A stretch of 64,000 nt of DNA from Ciceribacter sichuanensis (GCF_024055605.1 NZ_JAMXLX010000012.1:1-64000); one strand, 5' to 3'; shown: positions 1-8,816, counted from the stretch's first letter. The notes: generated by a model from the sequence alone, not told the origin. Made by a program: numbers and translations.

Positions 1-2
1 CC

Positions 3-74
3 GCTGATCATCGCCAACTCCGCGCCCACGCCAACACCAACTGGCGTGAGATCGCCTTGTCGATCAAAGCGTGA
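3..74 (+). other. Possible 3' tail of a plus-strand gene entering from the left edge
   Basis: Frame 3 is open from the first base and closes with TGA at 72-74, giving a 23-residue tail ending NTNWREIALSIKA. The tail looks protein-like but is too short to assign. It could be the end of a gene or of a transposase. It is reported only so that the left edge is not treated as empty. Confidence 0.2.
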
Positions 75-111
75 AATTCACGCCGAAGCAATGATCGCGT
101 GCTGTGCTCGA

Positions 112-597
112 TTAAGGCGACGCCACCGTCAGGGTTTCGACGAGCATCGCATCGGTCGTAATCTTGTCCTCAAGCGTCATGCCCGAGATATCGTTTTTGG
201 TGTCTCTGACCTTTATGATCTGGTCGCGATAGGCCTTCAGGGGCTGGAGCCATTGACCAAACGAGGGATATTCGCCATAGCCCGAGAGGATTGGGAATAT
301 CCCAAGCGGGATATGCGAGATTGCTTTCGTCACATCGTAAATCTGTCCGACGTTCTGATGAACGTAGCGAGTCTTGGCGTCGGTCAGAAGCGTGTAGCGC
401 CCTCCGTCGAACGTCGATTCGACGTAGAGCAGCGGATAGATATTCTGGCCGATATTCACGATATTGACGGCGTAATTGGCGCGCATCGCCGCGTCGATGT
501 CCTTGACAAACTGGAACGACTGCCGCTCCTGATTGCCGGCGAATTCGGCGTAGTGTTCCGGTGTATGCGGATAGCCATCTGCGGGGTTCAATGCCAT
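112..597 (-). CDS. Conserved-looking hypothetical protein, last gene of the amide-catabolism operon
   Basis: A 161-residue soluble protein beginning MALNPADGYPHT. This start was chosen because GAGG lies six bases upstream; longer starts at 609 and 693 lack a well-placed ribosome site. It has no signal peptide or membrane segment. It is rich in aromatic residues (YPHTPEHYAEF, YPLLYVESTFDGG, GYGEYPSFGQW), which suggests a compact globular fold. I do not recognise the family. It lies about 95 bp downstream of the ABC permease on the same strand, so it is probably co-transcribed with the transporter and hydantoinase genes and may act on the same substrate. That role is inferred from position only. 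Confidence 0.55.
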   Translation of the reverse strand: MALNPADGYPHTPEHYAEFAGNQERQSFQFVKDIDAAMRANYAVNIVNIGQNIYPLLYVESTFDGGRYTLLTDAKTRYVHQNVGQIYDVTKAISHIPLGIFPILSGYGEYPSFGQWLQPLKAYRDQIIKVRDTKNDISGMTLEDKITTDAMLVETLTVASP

Positions 598-692
598 TTT
601 AAACCTCATGCGGTTCGAGTTGAAGACAAACGTCTCCCTTCGCGGAGGCGCTGGCCGCCACGTTGACGGAGAAGACGACATCCGCCTGAGCA

Positions 693-1472
693 TCAGCCCA
701 TGGCGAATTCCTGCTTGCGGTTGGCCCAGCCGCAGACACGCTGCTCGATGATCGCGAAGACCGCGTAGAGGAGAATGCCGAGAAGAGCGAGCGCGAAGAG
801 ACCGGCAAAGGCGAGCGGCACGTCGAAGCTTGCTGTCGCCATCATCATGACGGTTCCGATACCGCGATTAGCGGCGACTGTTTCCGACAGAACCGTGCCA
901 ACGAAAGCAAGGGTTACGGCAACTTTCAACGAGGCGAAAAAATACGGCATCGTCCGTGGCAGGCTGACGTTCCAGAAGACCTGGGACCGGTTGGCGCCGA
1001 GGGCTTTCAGCACATCCTCCATCTCCGGTTCGGTGGTCGCCAGCCCAGTTGCCACGTTCACGACGATCGGGAAGATGCATGTGGTCAATGCCGTCAGGAT
1101 TGCGGGAACCGTGCCCGAGCCGAACCAGAGGACGAAGATCGGCACGACGGCGACCTTGGGGACCGACGAGAAGCCCACGAGGAGAGGATAGGCGACGTTA
1201 TACGCTGTCCGGGACACACCGACGATCGCACCGAGCGCCACTCCGATGACCATGCCGGCGATAAAGCCGATCATTGTCGTAACGAGCGTTTGCAGGATAT
1301 GCGGCCAGAGGGCCGGCATCTGCAGGATCAGCGTGGAGACGATCGCACTCGGGCGGGGCAGAACAATGGGGCTGACGGCAAAGACGATGCAGGCCACCTC
1401 CCAGGCAAGGAACAGAAGCAGGATGAACGCAATGGACTTGAGATGGTCGATCGTGCGCTGTGACAACGTCAT
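693..1472 (-). CDS. ABC transporter permease (SsuC/TauC/nitrate type)
   Basis: A 259-residue inner-membrane permease with about six hydrophobic segments, from FILLLFLAWEVACIVF near the N-terminus to ALALLGILLYAVFAIIEQ near the C-terminus. The EAA-type loop that contacts the ATPase is visible around residues 150-170 (EDVLKALGANRSQVFWNV). This belongs to the BPD_transp_1 family that works with SsuA/THI5-type binding proteins for sulfonates, taurine, pyrimidine precursors or similar small molecules. It follows the ATPase gene after 10 bp and shares its operon with a hydantoinase-type hydrolase, so the likely cargo is a cyclic amide or related nitrogen compound. The substrate is not determined by the sequence. 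Confidence 0.88.
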   Translation of the reverse strand: MTLSQRTIDHLKSIAFILLLFLAWEVACIVFAVSPIVLPRPSAIVSTLILQMPALWPHILQTLVTTMIGFIAGMVIGVALGAIVGVSRTAYNVAYPLLVGFSSVPKVAVVPIFVLWFGSGTVPAILTALTTCIFPIVVNVATGLATTEPEMEDVLKALGANRSQVFWNVSLPRTMPYFFASLKVAVTLAFVGTVLSETVAANRGIGTVMMMATASFDVPLAFAGLFALALLGILLYAVFAIIEQRVCGWANRKQEFAMG

Positions 1473-1482
1473 CGCGGGCCTC

Positions 1483-2307
1483 CTAAACCTTCCGGGCTTC
1501 GACGATCATTCGCCGAAGATCGTTCGTGAGTTCCGCGAATTCCGGCTCGAAGGTCGTTTCGAGAGTTCGCGGCCGGGTGAACCCGACAGTCCTGTCTTCG
1601 GTGACGCGGCCGGGCCGGGCGCTCATCACCAGAATGCGGCTTGCCAGAAAGGTTGCTTCCCGGAGGTCGTGGGTTACCAGGAACACGGTTGGCTTGGTGT
1701 CCATCCAGAGATCCTGAAAAATCGACCAGAGTTCTTCGCGGGTGAACTGGTCCAGCGCACCGAAGGGTTCGTCCAGCATCAGAAGCTTGGGTGAATGAAT
1801 CAGGGCGCGGCAGAGATTGGCCCGCTGCAGCATGCCGCCCGATAGCTCCCATGGTCGCCTGTCTCCGAAGCCTGCGAGCCCGACTTTGGAAAGCAGGGCT
1901 TCCGCCCGATCACGAAAAAGGCTGTGTCTGTCCCGCTGAAACGTGTCGGCATAGGGCTTTACAATCTTCAGCGGCAGCATGACGTTCTCGCGTATCGTCA
2001 GCCAGGGCAGCATGGTCGGGTTCTGAAAGGCCATGCCGATACCGATCTGTTCCGCCCCTACTTCCCGTCCGGCGACGAAAATGTTGCCTTCGGTTGGGCG
2101 CAGCAGACCGGCGACGAGCTTCAGGATCGTGGACTTGCCGCAGCCGGAAGGACCGACCATCGCGACGAAATCGCCCGGATAGACGGTGAGATTCGTCCGG
2201 TCGAGCGCCAGGAAAGTATCCTTTCCCTTGCCGAAACGAACCTGTACGTCTTCGAGTTGGGCGATGCGCGTGGATGATGGGGAAAGTGGGAGGGCGGACG
2301 CTGTCAT
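1483..2307 (-). CDS. ABC transporter ATP-binding protein (SsuB/TauB/NrtD type)
   Basis: A 274-residue cytoplasmic ATPase. It shows Walker A (GPSGCGKST, about residues 53-61), a signature loop of the form LSGGMLQR, Walker B (LLMLDEPFGALD) and the switch histidine (VFLVTHD), the normal order for this subfamily. It energises the permease just downstream. The start overlaps the end of the GlcG-like gene by 4 bp (2304-2307), a sign of translational coupling in a minus-strand operon. Family assignment is firm. The transported compound is inferred only from the neighbouring amidohydrolase and SDR genes. Confidence 0.92.
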   Translation of the reverse strand: MTASALPLSPSSTRIAQLEDVQVRFGKGKDTFLALDRTNLTVYPGDFVAMVGPSGCGKSTILKLVAGLLRPTEGNIFVAGREVGAEQIGIGMAFQNPTMLPWLTIRENVMLPLKIVKPYADTFQRDRHSLFRDRAEALLSKVGLAGFGDRRPWELSGGMLQRANLCRALIHSPKLLMLDEPFGALDQFTREELWSIFQDLWMDTKPTVFLVTHDLREATFLASRILVMSARPGRVTEDRTVGFTRPRTLETTFEPEFAELTNDLRRMIVEARKV

Positions 2308-2738
2308 TGTGCACTCCCTTCGCCAATGTGGGCTTCGAATGCGGCGACCGCCACTCTGGCAATCTCCAGGTCCTGTTCTCCCGTTCCGGAGCCAATGCCG
2401 ATCCCGCCGACGATCTGGCCGTTCACGAGCAAAGGCAGTCCTCCAAGCAGATTGGTCATGCGTCCATCGGTGGCTTCCGCAAGCGCGATGGCCTTGTCAG
2501 GGGAGATGTTTCCCGTAGGCTGGCCGGTGGTCGCGGCCGTCATGGCCTTGCGGGTGGCGCTTTCTATGGAGAGGACGCGGGAACCATCCATGCGGACGAA
2601 AGCCATAAGATTGCAGCCTTCGTCGACGATGGCGATGCATTGCGGCACTGCCAGTTCCTTTGCGGCGGTCATCGCTGCGCTCAGGAGGAACAGGGCGCCT
2701 TCGTGGGTCAGTTTAATGGCGGGGCGAAGAGCAGTCAT
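2304..2738 (-). CDS. GlcG/HbpS (DUF336) family protein
   Basis: A 144-residue protein starting MTALRPAIKLTHEGAL, with GGAGG a few bases upstream of this ATG; an upstream start would add an unrelated arginine-rich leader. The sequence matches the GlcG/HbpS family: KELAVPQCIAIVDEG, LMAFVRMDGS, an alternating glycine-rich strand region, and a C-terminal IGGIGIGSGTGEQD. Members often sit in catabolic operons and some bind heme or modify small metabolites, but the family has no single function. Its place between the SDR and the ABC ATPase suggests an accessory role in handling the imported compound. Confidence 0.8.
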   Translation of the reverse strand: MTALRPAIKLTHEGALFLLSAAMTAAKELAVPQCIAIVDEGCNLMAFVRMDGSRVLSIESATRKAMTAATTGQPTGNISPDKAIALAEATDGRMTNLLGGLPLLVNGQIVGGIGIGSGTGEQDLEIARVAVAAFEAHIGEGSAQ

Positions 2739-2779
2739 GGTTGGGAACCTCCAAGGATCGGTTATCGGCATCGTGGCGG

Positions 2780-3541
2780 TCAGACATGTCGGACGTAGCC
2801 GCCATCGACCCGATAGACGCTTCCGGTGACGTAGGACGCAGGTCCGCTGCACAGGAAGGCGGCGACTGCAGCGACCTCTTCCGGTTCGGCATATCTGCCC
2901 ATCGGGATATGGGAAAAGGAACGCTGCCTGACGGTTTCCACATCGATCTTCTCCCGGGCGGCCGTCGCTTCGTCCGTCATTTGCACCCGCTCCGTCGCGA
3001 CGCGTCCGGGCATTAAAACATTGACCGTTACCCCGTCCGCAGCCACTTCGGGTGCCAGAGATTTGGACCAGGCGATCAGCCCGGCGCGCAAGGTATTCGA
3101 TATGCCGAGGACCGGAATGGGTTGAACTGCTCCGGTGCTGACGATCGTGATGATCCGCCCCCAGCCGTTGCGGCGCATCGAGGGCAGGAAGAGGTCAGTC
3201 AGTCGAATGACTGAGAGGGACATCGCTCTGAAACTCTCCTCCCAGTCGGAAGGGTTGCGCGCAAACGCGCTGCCATAGGGCGGTCCGCCTGTGTTGTTAA
3301 CGAGAATATCAATATCGCCGACGGCTTCGGCGAAAGCGTCGAAGGAATGGGTATCATCCAGGTCGAGGCGAAAGAAGCGCGCGCCGCCCAATTCTGTCGC
3401 TGCGACAGCCAGAACCTTTTCGTCGCGTGCCGCGATGGTGACGTCGGCGCCTTCTTCGACCAGTGTCCTGGCGATCGCCAGCCCCATGCCGCGATTCCCT
3501 CCCAGCACCAGCGCACGCTTGCCCTTGATCTTCAGGTCCAT
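2780..3541 (-). CDS. Short-chain dehydrogenase/reductase (SDR)
   Basis: A 253-residue classical SDR. The N-terminal cofactor-binding motif is seen as GGNRGMGLAIA (variant of TGxxxGxG, first residue G rather than T), followed by NNTGGPP in place of NNAG. The catalytic Ser region is ITIVSTGAVQP. The usual Tyr-X3-Lys is not plain: the matching stretch reads LRAGLIAWSKSL, where Tyr appears replaced by Leu while Lys is kept. The C-terminal GSVYRVDGGYVRHV is typical. The start at 3541 has a GGGAG upstream and overlaps the hydantoinase 3' end by 10 bp. It probably oxidises or reduces an intermediate of the same pathway; the substrate is unknown. Confidence 0.85.
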   Translation of the reverse strand: MDLKIKGKRALVLGGNRGMGLAIARTLVEEGADVTIAARDEKVLAVAATELGGARFFRLDLDDTHSFDAFAEAVGDIDILVNNTGGPPYGSAFARNPSDWEESFRAMSLSVIRLTDLFLPSMRRNGWGRIITIVSTGAVQPIPVLGISNTLRAGLIAWSKSLAPEVAADGVTVNVLMPGRVATERVQMTDEATAAREKIDVETVRQRSFSHIPMGRYAEPEEVAAVAAFLCSGPASYVTGSVYRVDGGYVRHV

Positions 3542-4971
3542 GCCTTGATCTCCCTTGTTTTCCACGCAGAAGATATCTCCTGCGTCATGAAGCGTCCCCT
3601 TCCAGGCTTGCCCTTCAGTTCTCCCTTGTCGATGATGATCTCACCGCGGCTGATCACGGTTTCAGGCCAGCCCTGCACCTCAAGCCCTTCGAAGGGTGTA
3701 TAGTCGACATTGTGGTGGAGAATATCGTTGCTGATGGTCATTCGCCGCTCCGGATCCCACAGGACCAGGTCCGCGTCGGCACCGATGGCAATTGTCCCCT
3801 TGCGAGGGTGCAGTCCGTAAAGTTTCGCGTTGTTGGTTGCCGTCAGGGCGACGAAACGGGACAGATCAATGCGTCCCTTGACTACCCCCTCACTGAACAG
3901 GATCGGCAGACGCGTTTCCAGACCGGGTATGCCATTGGCGATTGCCCGGAAGGAAGGCTCAGGGCCTGCCTTGAGCTTGCCTTCGCTGTCGAAGCAGTAG
4001 GGAGCATGATCCGAGTTGAAGATGTCGATCGTGCCATCTTCAATTCCCTGCCAGAGCGCAGCCTGTGCCCGCGTGTCGCGGGGAGGGGGGCTACACATCG
4101 CCTTCGCGCCTAGCATGTCGGGCATGTCGAGATCCTGTTCGGTGAGCATGAGATATTGTGGGCAGGTTTCCGCGATGACAACATGGCCTCGTGCCCGTGC
4201 ACGGCGGATTTCCTCCAGGGGATCTCCGCCGCTGACGTGGACGATGACAAGCGGCACGCCGGCGATTTCCGCTAGTGTCACGGCCCTGTGCGTCGCCTCT
4301 CGCTCGACCGGTAACGGACGGGAATGCGCATGGGCGACCGGCTTCATGCGGCCGGCCCGCTCAAGGCGGTCGGCGAGCCACCCGATGATTTCGTGGTTTT
4401 CGGCATGGATCAGCATGATGGCCTTTTCCTGCCGGGCCGTTTCGAACACGTCGAGGATCTGGCGGTCGCTGAGCTGCATTGCCTCATAGGTCATGTAGAC
4501 CTTGAGGCTGGTGTGCCCGCGCCGGATCAATGCGGGCAGTTCCTGCCCGAGAACTGCGGGCGTGGGATCGCTGACGATCAGATGGAAGGCATAGTCGCCG
4601 ACAGTCTGACCTGCGGCACGCTCGTGGTAATCCGAGACCGCGGCCGTCAGAGATTGCCCTTTGTGCTGGACACAGAAGGGCACGATGGTCGTCGTCCCGC
4701 CGAAGGCGGCGCTGATGCTGCCCGAGCGGAAACCGTCTGCCATCCGCGCGCCTTTGGAGGCAAGGCCAGGCGCCTGCGGCTGATCGAGATGGCAATGGGC
4801 ATCGATGCCGCCGGGAAGGATGAGCTTGCTCGTAGCATCGATGACATGGTGGCCATCGACAAGTCGATCCGCGATGGAAACGATATGCTCGCCCCGGACT
4901 CCGATATCCGCTTTGAAGACGTCGGAAGCCGTTGCGACGGTTCCACCACGGATCACAAGATCGAATGTCAT
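3532..4971 (-). CDS. Dihydropyrimidinase/hydantoinase-type amidohydrolase
   Basis: A 479-residue cytoplasmic metal-dependent amidohydrolase that should open a cyclic amide ring (hydantoin, dihydropyrimidine or allantoin type). Metal and catalytic positions visible in order are: HCHLDQP (HxH), the lysine expected to be carbamylated in LKVYMTYEAMQ, HAEN, HVSGGDP, and the Asp in FNSDHAPY. Length and motif order fit the D-hydantoinase/dihydropyrimidinase group. It follows the binding-protein gene with a 4-bp overlap (4968-4971) and precedes the SDR. Which ring it opens cannot be told from sequence. Allantoinase, hydantoinase and dihydropyrimidinase are all possible. Confidence 0.88.
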   Translation of the reverse strand: MTFDLVIRGGTVATASDVFKADIGVRGEHIVSIADRLVDGHHVIDATSKLILPGGIDAHCHLDQPQAPGLASKGARMADGFRSGSISAAFGGTTTIVPFCVQHKGQSLTAAVSDYHERAAGQTVGDYAFHLIVSDPTPAVLGQELPALIRRGHTSLKVYMTYEAMQLSDRQILDVFETARQEKAIMLIHAENHEIIGWLADRLERAGRMKPVAHAHSRPLPVEREATHRAVTLAEIAGVPLVIVHVSGGDPLEEIRRARARGHVVIAETCPQYLMLTEQDLDMPDMLGAKAMCSPPPRDTRAQAALWQGIEDGTIDIFNSDHAPYCFDSEGKLKAGPEPSFRAIANGIPGLETRLPILFSEGVVKGRIDLSRFVALTATNNAKLYGLHPRKGTIAIGADADLVLWDPERRMTISNDILHHNVDYTPFEGLEVQGWPETVISRGEIIIDKGELKGKPGRGRFMTQEISSAWKTREIKAWT

Positions 4972-6002
4972 GCCGGCAGCTTCCTGACCTCGGCGGAGGG
5001 GAGAAAGGAAGGATCGAAGACATCTTCCGGCCTCGGGACGGAGGGCAACCCGAAACCAGCCGCGACAGCCTTCATGCTCTTGACTAGTTTGCCCTCGTCA
5101 ATTGCCCCGAGACCATTCGCCCTAGATTCTTCCGTGGTCATCTGGTTCTTGATGAGCCAGAGGAGCTTCTGTTCTTCGAGATCTGCGTTGATCAGAGGCG
5201 CGTGTGCCTTCAGCGCGGCAATGGCGGCCTTGGGATCTACCGCCGCCGCCTGCCACGCGCGAGCGCTGACGTCGACAAAGGCCTTGGCTGCCTCCGGGCT
5301 CTGGTTCCTAAACTTTTCCGACAGGATAATGCCGTTGCCATAGAGATCGAGGCCGGCATCGGCATAGTAGAGGAACCTGATGTCGTCAGGCTTTATACCA
5401 GCTTTGATTAGCCCGAAATATATCGTGGAATCGAAGCCCAGGATGGCGTCGGCATCGCCTCCCGCGAGCACAGCCTCGCGCAATTGCAGGCCAACCATAT
5501 TCCATTTGACGGTCGCTGGATCGATTTCCGCTGCCTTGGCATAGGTGGAGAACAGCCGGTAGGCCCCGTCAGGCGCGGCAGCGCCGATTGTCTTTCCGAC
5601 TAGATCGCCAGGTTTCGCAATACCGGATTTGGCAAGCGTACCGACGCAAAGCGGGCTGCGGAAGTAGACCATGTAGACCATGCGAATGGTCGCGCCAGCA
5701 TTCTTAGCGTTGAATTCCGCCATGGAATTGATGTCGGCGATACCGGCATCATAAACGCCGGAGCCGACGCGCGATACGGCCTCGCCAGAGCCGCCGCCAG
5801 CATCGAACTGGCACTCAAGACCGGCATCCTTGTACCAACCGTTCTGCTGGGCGAGGAAAAAGGCCGCATTGGAGCCGTCGAATGGCGCGGCGAGCGAAAA
5901 TTTAATCGCCGCCGCGGCCCTCGATACGCCTGCCTTCAAGATAAAAGGCGTGGTGATAGCGGCGGAAATGAATGAACGCCGGTTCATGTTCAAGATCGTC
6001 AT
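4968..6002 (-). CDS. ABC transporter substrate-binding protein (SsuA/THI5/NMT1 type)
   Basis: About 344 residues, starting MTILNMNRRSFIS with GGGGA upstream. The N-terminus is a twin-arginine-like signal (NRRSFISAAITTPFILKAGVSRAAAA) and exports the protein to the periplasm. The mature part has the family features: LAAPFDGSNAAFFLAQQNGWYKDAGL near the start, a GGGSGEAV loop, and a variable C-terminal lobe. THI5/NMT1-type proteins bind small heterocycles and sulfonates. As the first gene of the minus-strand operon it sits next to the divergent GntR regulator with a palindrome between them, so it is probably induced by the imported compound. Confidence 0.88.
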   Translation of the reverse strand: MTILNMNRRSFISAAITTPFILKAGVSRAAAAIKFSLAAPFDGSNAAFFLAQQNGWYKDAGLECQFDAGGGSGEAVSRVGSGVYDAGIADINSMAEFNAKNAGATIRMVYMVYFRSPLCVGTLAKSGIAKPGDLVGKTIGAAAPDGAYRLFSTYAKAAEIDPATVKWNMVGLQLREAVLAGGDADAILGFDSTIYFGLIKAGIKPDDIRFLYYADAGLDLYGNGIILSEKFRNQSPEAAKAFVDVSARAWQAAAVDPKAAIAALKAHAPLINADLEEQKLLWLIKNQMTTEESRANGLGAIDEGKLVKSMKAVAAGFGLPSVPRPEDVFDPSFLPSAEVRKLPA

Positions 6003-6092
6003 CGTGTTCCCCATTGCTTGATTTCGCTGGAGATAGATGAGCAAACCGTGTGCCACTTTGTGAACTTGAATAAAAACAATGCTGCGCTATAA

Positions 6093-6104
6093 ATTGTGCA
6101 CAAT
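6093..6104. promoter_or_regulatory. Palindromic operator candidate for the GntR/FCD regulator
   Basis: A perfect 12-bp palindrome, ATTGTGCACAAT, lies between the divergent binding-protein operon and the GntR gene, about 34 bp before the regulator start. FCD-type GntR proteins usually bind short TTGT...ACAA palindromes, and this fits. Control of both directions by this site is inferred. Confidence 0.55.
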
Positions 6105-6137
6105 TACGTGAGCGTTGAATAAACAGAGCGAATAACA

Positions 6138-6872
6138 ATGAAGCAGGAAAAACGCCTCGTAGGGGTTATGAATGACCGCAACCGCCCGAAGGTCGAGGAT
6201 GCGGATGACGCCTATGATCACCTCTTCTCGGCGATCGTGGACCAGCGACTGCTGCCCGGTACAAAGTTGACGGAGATGGCACTCGTCGAGGCGTTCGGTG
6301 TCGGTCGGCGTACAGTGGCGATCGCCTTGCAGCGTCTCACTTGGGAAAAGCTGGTCGTCTTCTTTCCCAAGCGCGGCGCCTTTGTCGCGGCGCCGGACGC
6401 GGACGAAGCGAGAGAGGTGTTCGCCGCCCGTGTCGCCATCGAGGCAGGGACGACCGAGGCGGTCGCTCGTGCTGCCGATCCTGTTGCGATTGCTCGCCTG
6501 CAGGAGAACATCGATCAGGAAAACAAGTTGCGGGAACAGGGCCACATGCGTGAAGCGATACACCTGTCTGGCGGGTTTCATGTCCTCATGGCCGAGTTGT
6601 CGGGGAATCGTATTCTCGCCGAACAGGTTCGTCTTCTCGTCGCCCGCACCAGTCTCATCGTCAACCTGTTCGACAACCAGATCGGCTTGGCCGGCTGGCA
6701 CGATCATCATGACGATCTCATCCGTCACTGCACGAATGGCGACGTGAACAATGCCGTGAAGCTCATGCGCGAACACATCATGGAACTGCAGGAAGCGCTG
6801 GCGCTCGATCGACGAAGGCCGGTCGCCTTCGACATGCTGGGTGTCTTCGGCAGAGGGCAGGCGGCTTTATAG
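6138..6872 (+). CDS. GntR-family transcriptional regulator, FCD subfamily
   Basis: A 244-residue DNA-binding regulator. Residues about 20-85 form the winged helix-turn-helix (LFSAIVDQRLLPGTKL, MALVEAFGVGRRTVAIALQRL, FFPKRGAFVA). From about residue 95 onward it is the all-helical FCD ligand domain, with metal/ligand histidines in the HVLMAELSGN and HDDLIRHCTNGD regions. It is transcribed away from the amide-uptake operon and most likely represses or activates it in response to the substrate. An alternative start 30 bp downstream (MNDRN) is possible, but its GGGG is too close to the ATG. Confidence 0.9.
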   Translation: MKQEKRLVGVMNDRNRPKVEDADDAYDHLFSAIVDQRLLPGTKLTEMALVEAFGVGRRTVAIALQRLTWEKLVVFFPKRGAFVAAPDADEAREVFAARVAIEAGTTEAVARAADPVAIARLQENIDQENKLREQGHMREAIHLSGGFHVLMAELSGNRILAEQVRLLVARTSLIVNLFDNQIGLAGWHDHHDDLIRHCTNGDVNNAVKLMREHIMELQEALALDRRRPVAFDMLGVFGRGQAAL

Positions 6873-7150
6873 ACCTGCAGCTTTCGTTAGATTCACCCGA
6901 AAACGATCGCGTCGGCGCAGGTAGCGGCGGGTCATTTCGGCTGAGGCATGGCCGATTTGCTTCTGGACGTGGTGTTGGTCGACCTGGGCCGACGAGGCAA
7001 GGCCGGGCACGTAGCGAGTGATCGGCAAACACCATGCCGCGTTGCCCTTCCGGCAGATCTCCGCGCACACCAGCCGCCAGCACACAACGTTTGACGAGCC
7101 GGGCTACTTCCTGATCGTGCAATCGATCTGGTCCGACATTCTTGCCTTGG
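6868..7150 (-). pseudogene. Tyrosine recombinase (phage-type integrase) C-terminal remnant
   Basis: Read on the minus strand with one frame change, the segment carries the catalytic end of a tyrosine recombinase: ARLVKRCVLAAGV, then HSLRA(G) with the catalytic His-x-x-Arg, then GHASAEMTRRYLRR with the second His and the active-site Tyr. The N-terminal two thirds are missing and the HSLR and GHAS blocks lie in different frames, so it is inactive. Its end touches the stop of the GntR gene. It marks an old integration or recombination event at the border of the catabolic operon. Confidence 0.7.
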
Positions 7151-7229
7151 CAGGTGATTCGCCGGAAGAGGAGGTCGTGCGCTATGCGCGTTAGCTTGAG
7201 CCAGGTCTCCACCGCGACGATCCGACGTG

Positions 7230-7812
7230 TTCCGTGTGCGGGAGAACTCGCTTGAAGTTTATCTGCCATGGCTCGATGCACAGTGGAGCGCCGGACACCG
7301 CAATGGCACACAGTTGTGGCGAGAGTTAACGCGCCAGGGATTCCATGGTTGCCTTCGCGTCGTAACTGAGTGGGCTGCGCGTCGGCGAATGGCTGAAAAG
7401 ATGAACTGCGATGCCTTGAGCCGTACTCCGTCGGCACGGACTGTCGCACGCCTCATGACCATCGGGCGCAACGATCTCTCCAAGTCTCAGACCGTTACGG
7501 TTGCCGCGATTGAAGGCGAAGTGCCACAACTCGTCGAAGCGCGGGAAGTCGTTGCCTCTTTCCAGGCCATGATCCGGAAGAAATCTCTCGCCGATCTCGA
7601 ACCGTGGTTGGAACGCGCCCGATCAAGCTTAGTCGCTGCCTTCGCCAATGGTGTCGCCAAAGACCGGGCGGCCGTAAGTGCCGCGATTAGTTCGCCGTGG
7701 TCAAATGGACGGACAGAGGGGCAGATCACCAAGCTCAAGCTTGTAAAACGCCAGATGTACGGCCGAGGAAAATCGACCTCCTTCAGGCCCGCGTCATCGG
7801 CGTCGGATAGCC
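7230..7812 (+). pseudogene. ISL3-family transposase remnant
   Basis: The plus-strand translation includes the C-terminal half of an ISL3-type DDE transposase: PWLDAQWSAGHRNGTQLW, the helical TVARLM block, and the diagnostic SNGRTEGQITKLKLVKR followed by QMYGRGK. A one-base deletion near 7769 moves the tail (KIDLLQARVIG in the next frame) out of phase. The N-terminal zinc-finger and HTH half is missing. It is a dead fragment and lies directly between the integrase and IS6 remnants. Confidence 0.75.
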
Positions 7813-7859
7813 CTCTGACCACCAAGATTGCGTCAGAGCCAACATTCCGCGCCGATTGA

Positions 7860-8097
7860 CAGACGAACTCGTCCAGAGGCCACACGTCGTTCCCGCCGGC
7901 CATCTTGCGGCAAGGGCAACGCCCATAATCCGGGCCGAACTTCTTTCTCCAGCAGCGGATTGCGCAATGCCGCGCTCCAGCAACAACGCCTCAACAAGGC
8001 GCAGGCTCAGCGGAAACCGAAAATAGAGCCAGACCGCATGGGCGATGAGCTGGGGTGGGAAGCGATGGCGCTTGTCGCTGACGGGCGAAATATTCAT
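7860..8097 (-). pseudogene. IS6-family transposase N-terminal remnant
   Basis: The minus-strand translation from 8097 gives RHRFPPQLIAHAVWLYFRFP and LSLRLVEALLLERGI, the conserved N-terminus of IS6/IS26-like transposases. A frame change follows, then NDVWPLDEFV, matching the first catalytic Asp block (W-x-x-DE). The rest of the DDE domain is absent. Other IS6 scraps lie at about 18.3 and 24.2 kb in this window. Confidence 0.75.
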
Positions 8098-8251
8098 CCG
8101 CGGGCGTCTATCGCAGCCGCTCCTCACAACATGTGACCGTGACATCGCCGGCCAGAACGCGAGACTGGGCTGAGGCACGCGAGTTGCTTCTCGAATTCTC
8201 CACGCCTGCAATAGGGGGATGAACCTTGCCCCAATGCGGCGCCTTCACGAC

Positions 8252-8731
8252 TCATGTGCAGACCCACTCCCGAATGCTGCATCGAGATCCCGACGCCTCG
8301 CATACGCCAATGGACAAAGCCTCTGCTTCACGTCTGGTTGCTGCAGATTTCGCACCCCAAGCAGGGTCGCCGGCGCCGCCGGTCTCGCCAACAGCCAAGG
8401 CTGCGCAATGATTATAGGGAAATTCGCTTCTGTCATCATCGTCCCAATGGCGATGGTTTCTGAACACGGTGACGATATTGCAATCAATTCCGCCCGCGCG
8501 CTGGCAATGCTTCTGGGCGATCTCCTCGGCCTCGTCGCGCTTGTCGGCACCCCAGAAAAAGCCGTGCTTGTCATCAGACTGCGAATAGGCAATAGCACCC
8601 CAGATCCCACGCTCGCCCACGACAGGTGGCGCTGGAACAACGCCATAACTTTCTGACAAGTCAGCGGCAAAGGCAGCGCCTGTGCAGACACACACCAGCC
8701 AGAGGTTGAGGAATGCAGTTCTTTTTTTCAT
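8252..8731 (-). CDS. DUF4189-type secreted protein
   Basis: A 159-residue protein with a clear signal peptide (MKKRTAFLNLWLVCVCTGAAFA, cleavage after AFA). The mature part has the pattern of DUF4189 proteins: WGAIAYSQSDDKHGFFWGAD, regularly spaced cysteines (QKHCQRAGGIDCNIV, NHCAALAVG, CEASGSRCSIREWVC) that could form disulfides, and an AEALSIGVC helix. AAGGAG precedes the ATG. It is the last gene of the minus-strand unit that starts with the YadA-type adhesin, so an envelope or surface role is likely. Function is unknown for the family. Confidence 0.75.
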   Translation of the reverse strand: MKKRTAFLNLWLVCVCTGAAFAADLSESYGVVPAPPVVGERGIWGAIAYSQSDDKHGFFWGADKRDEAEEIAQKHCQRAGGIDCNIVTVFRNHRHWDDDDRSEFPYNHCAALAVGETGGAGDPAWGAKSAATRREAEALSIGVCEASGSRCSIREWVCT

Positions 8732-8816
8732 TGAGGAGGCTCCTTATGATGAACGAAAGCTGGATCTTCACGGTTCTGGCCGAATTTGAAGCTGCGGCCA
8801 CCGAACGGCGCGGCCA

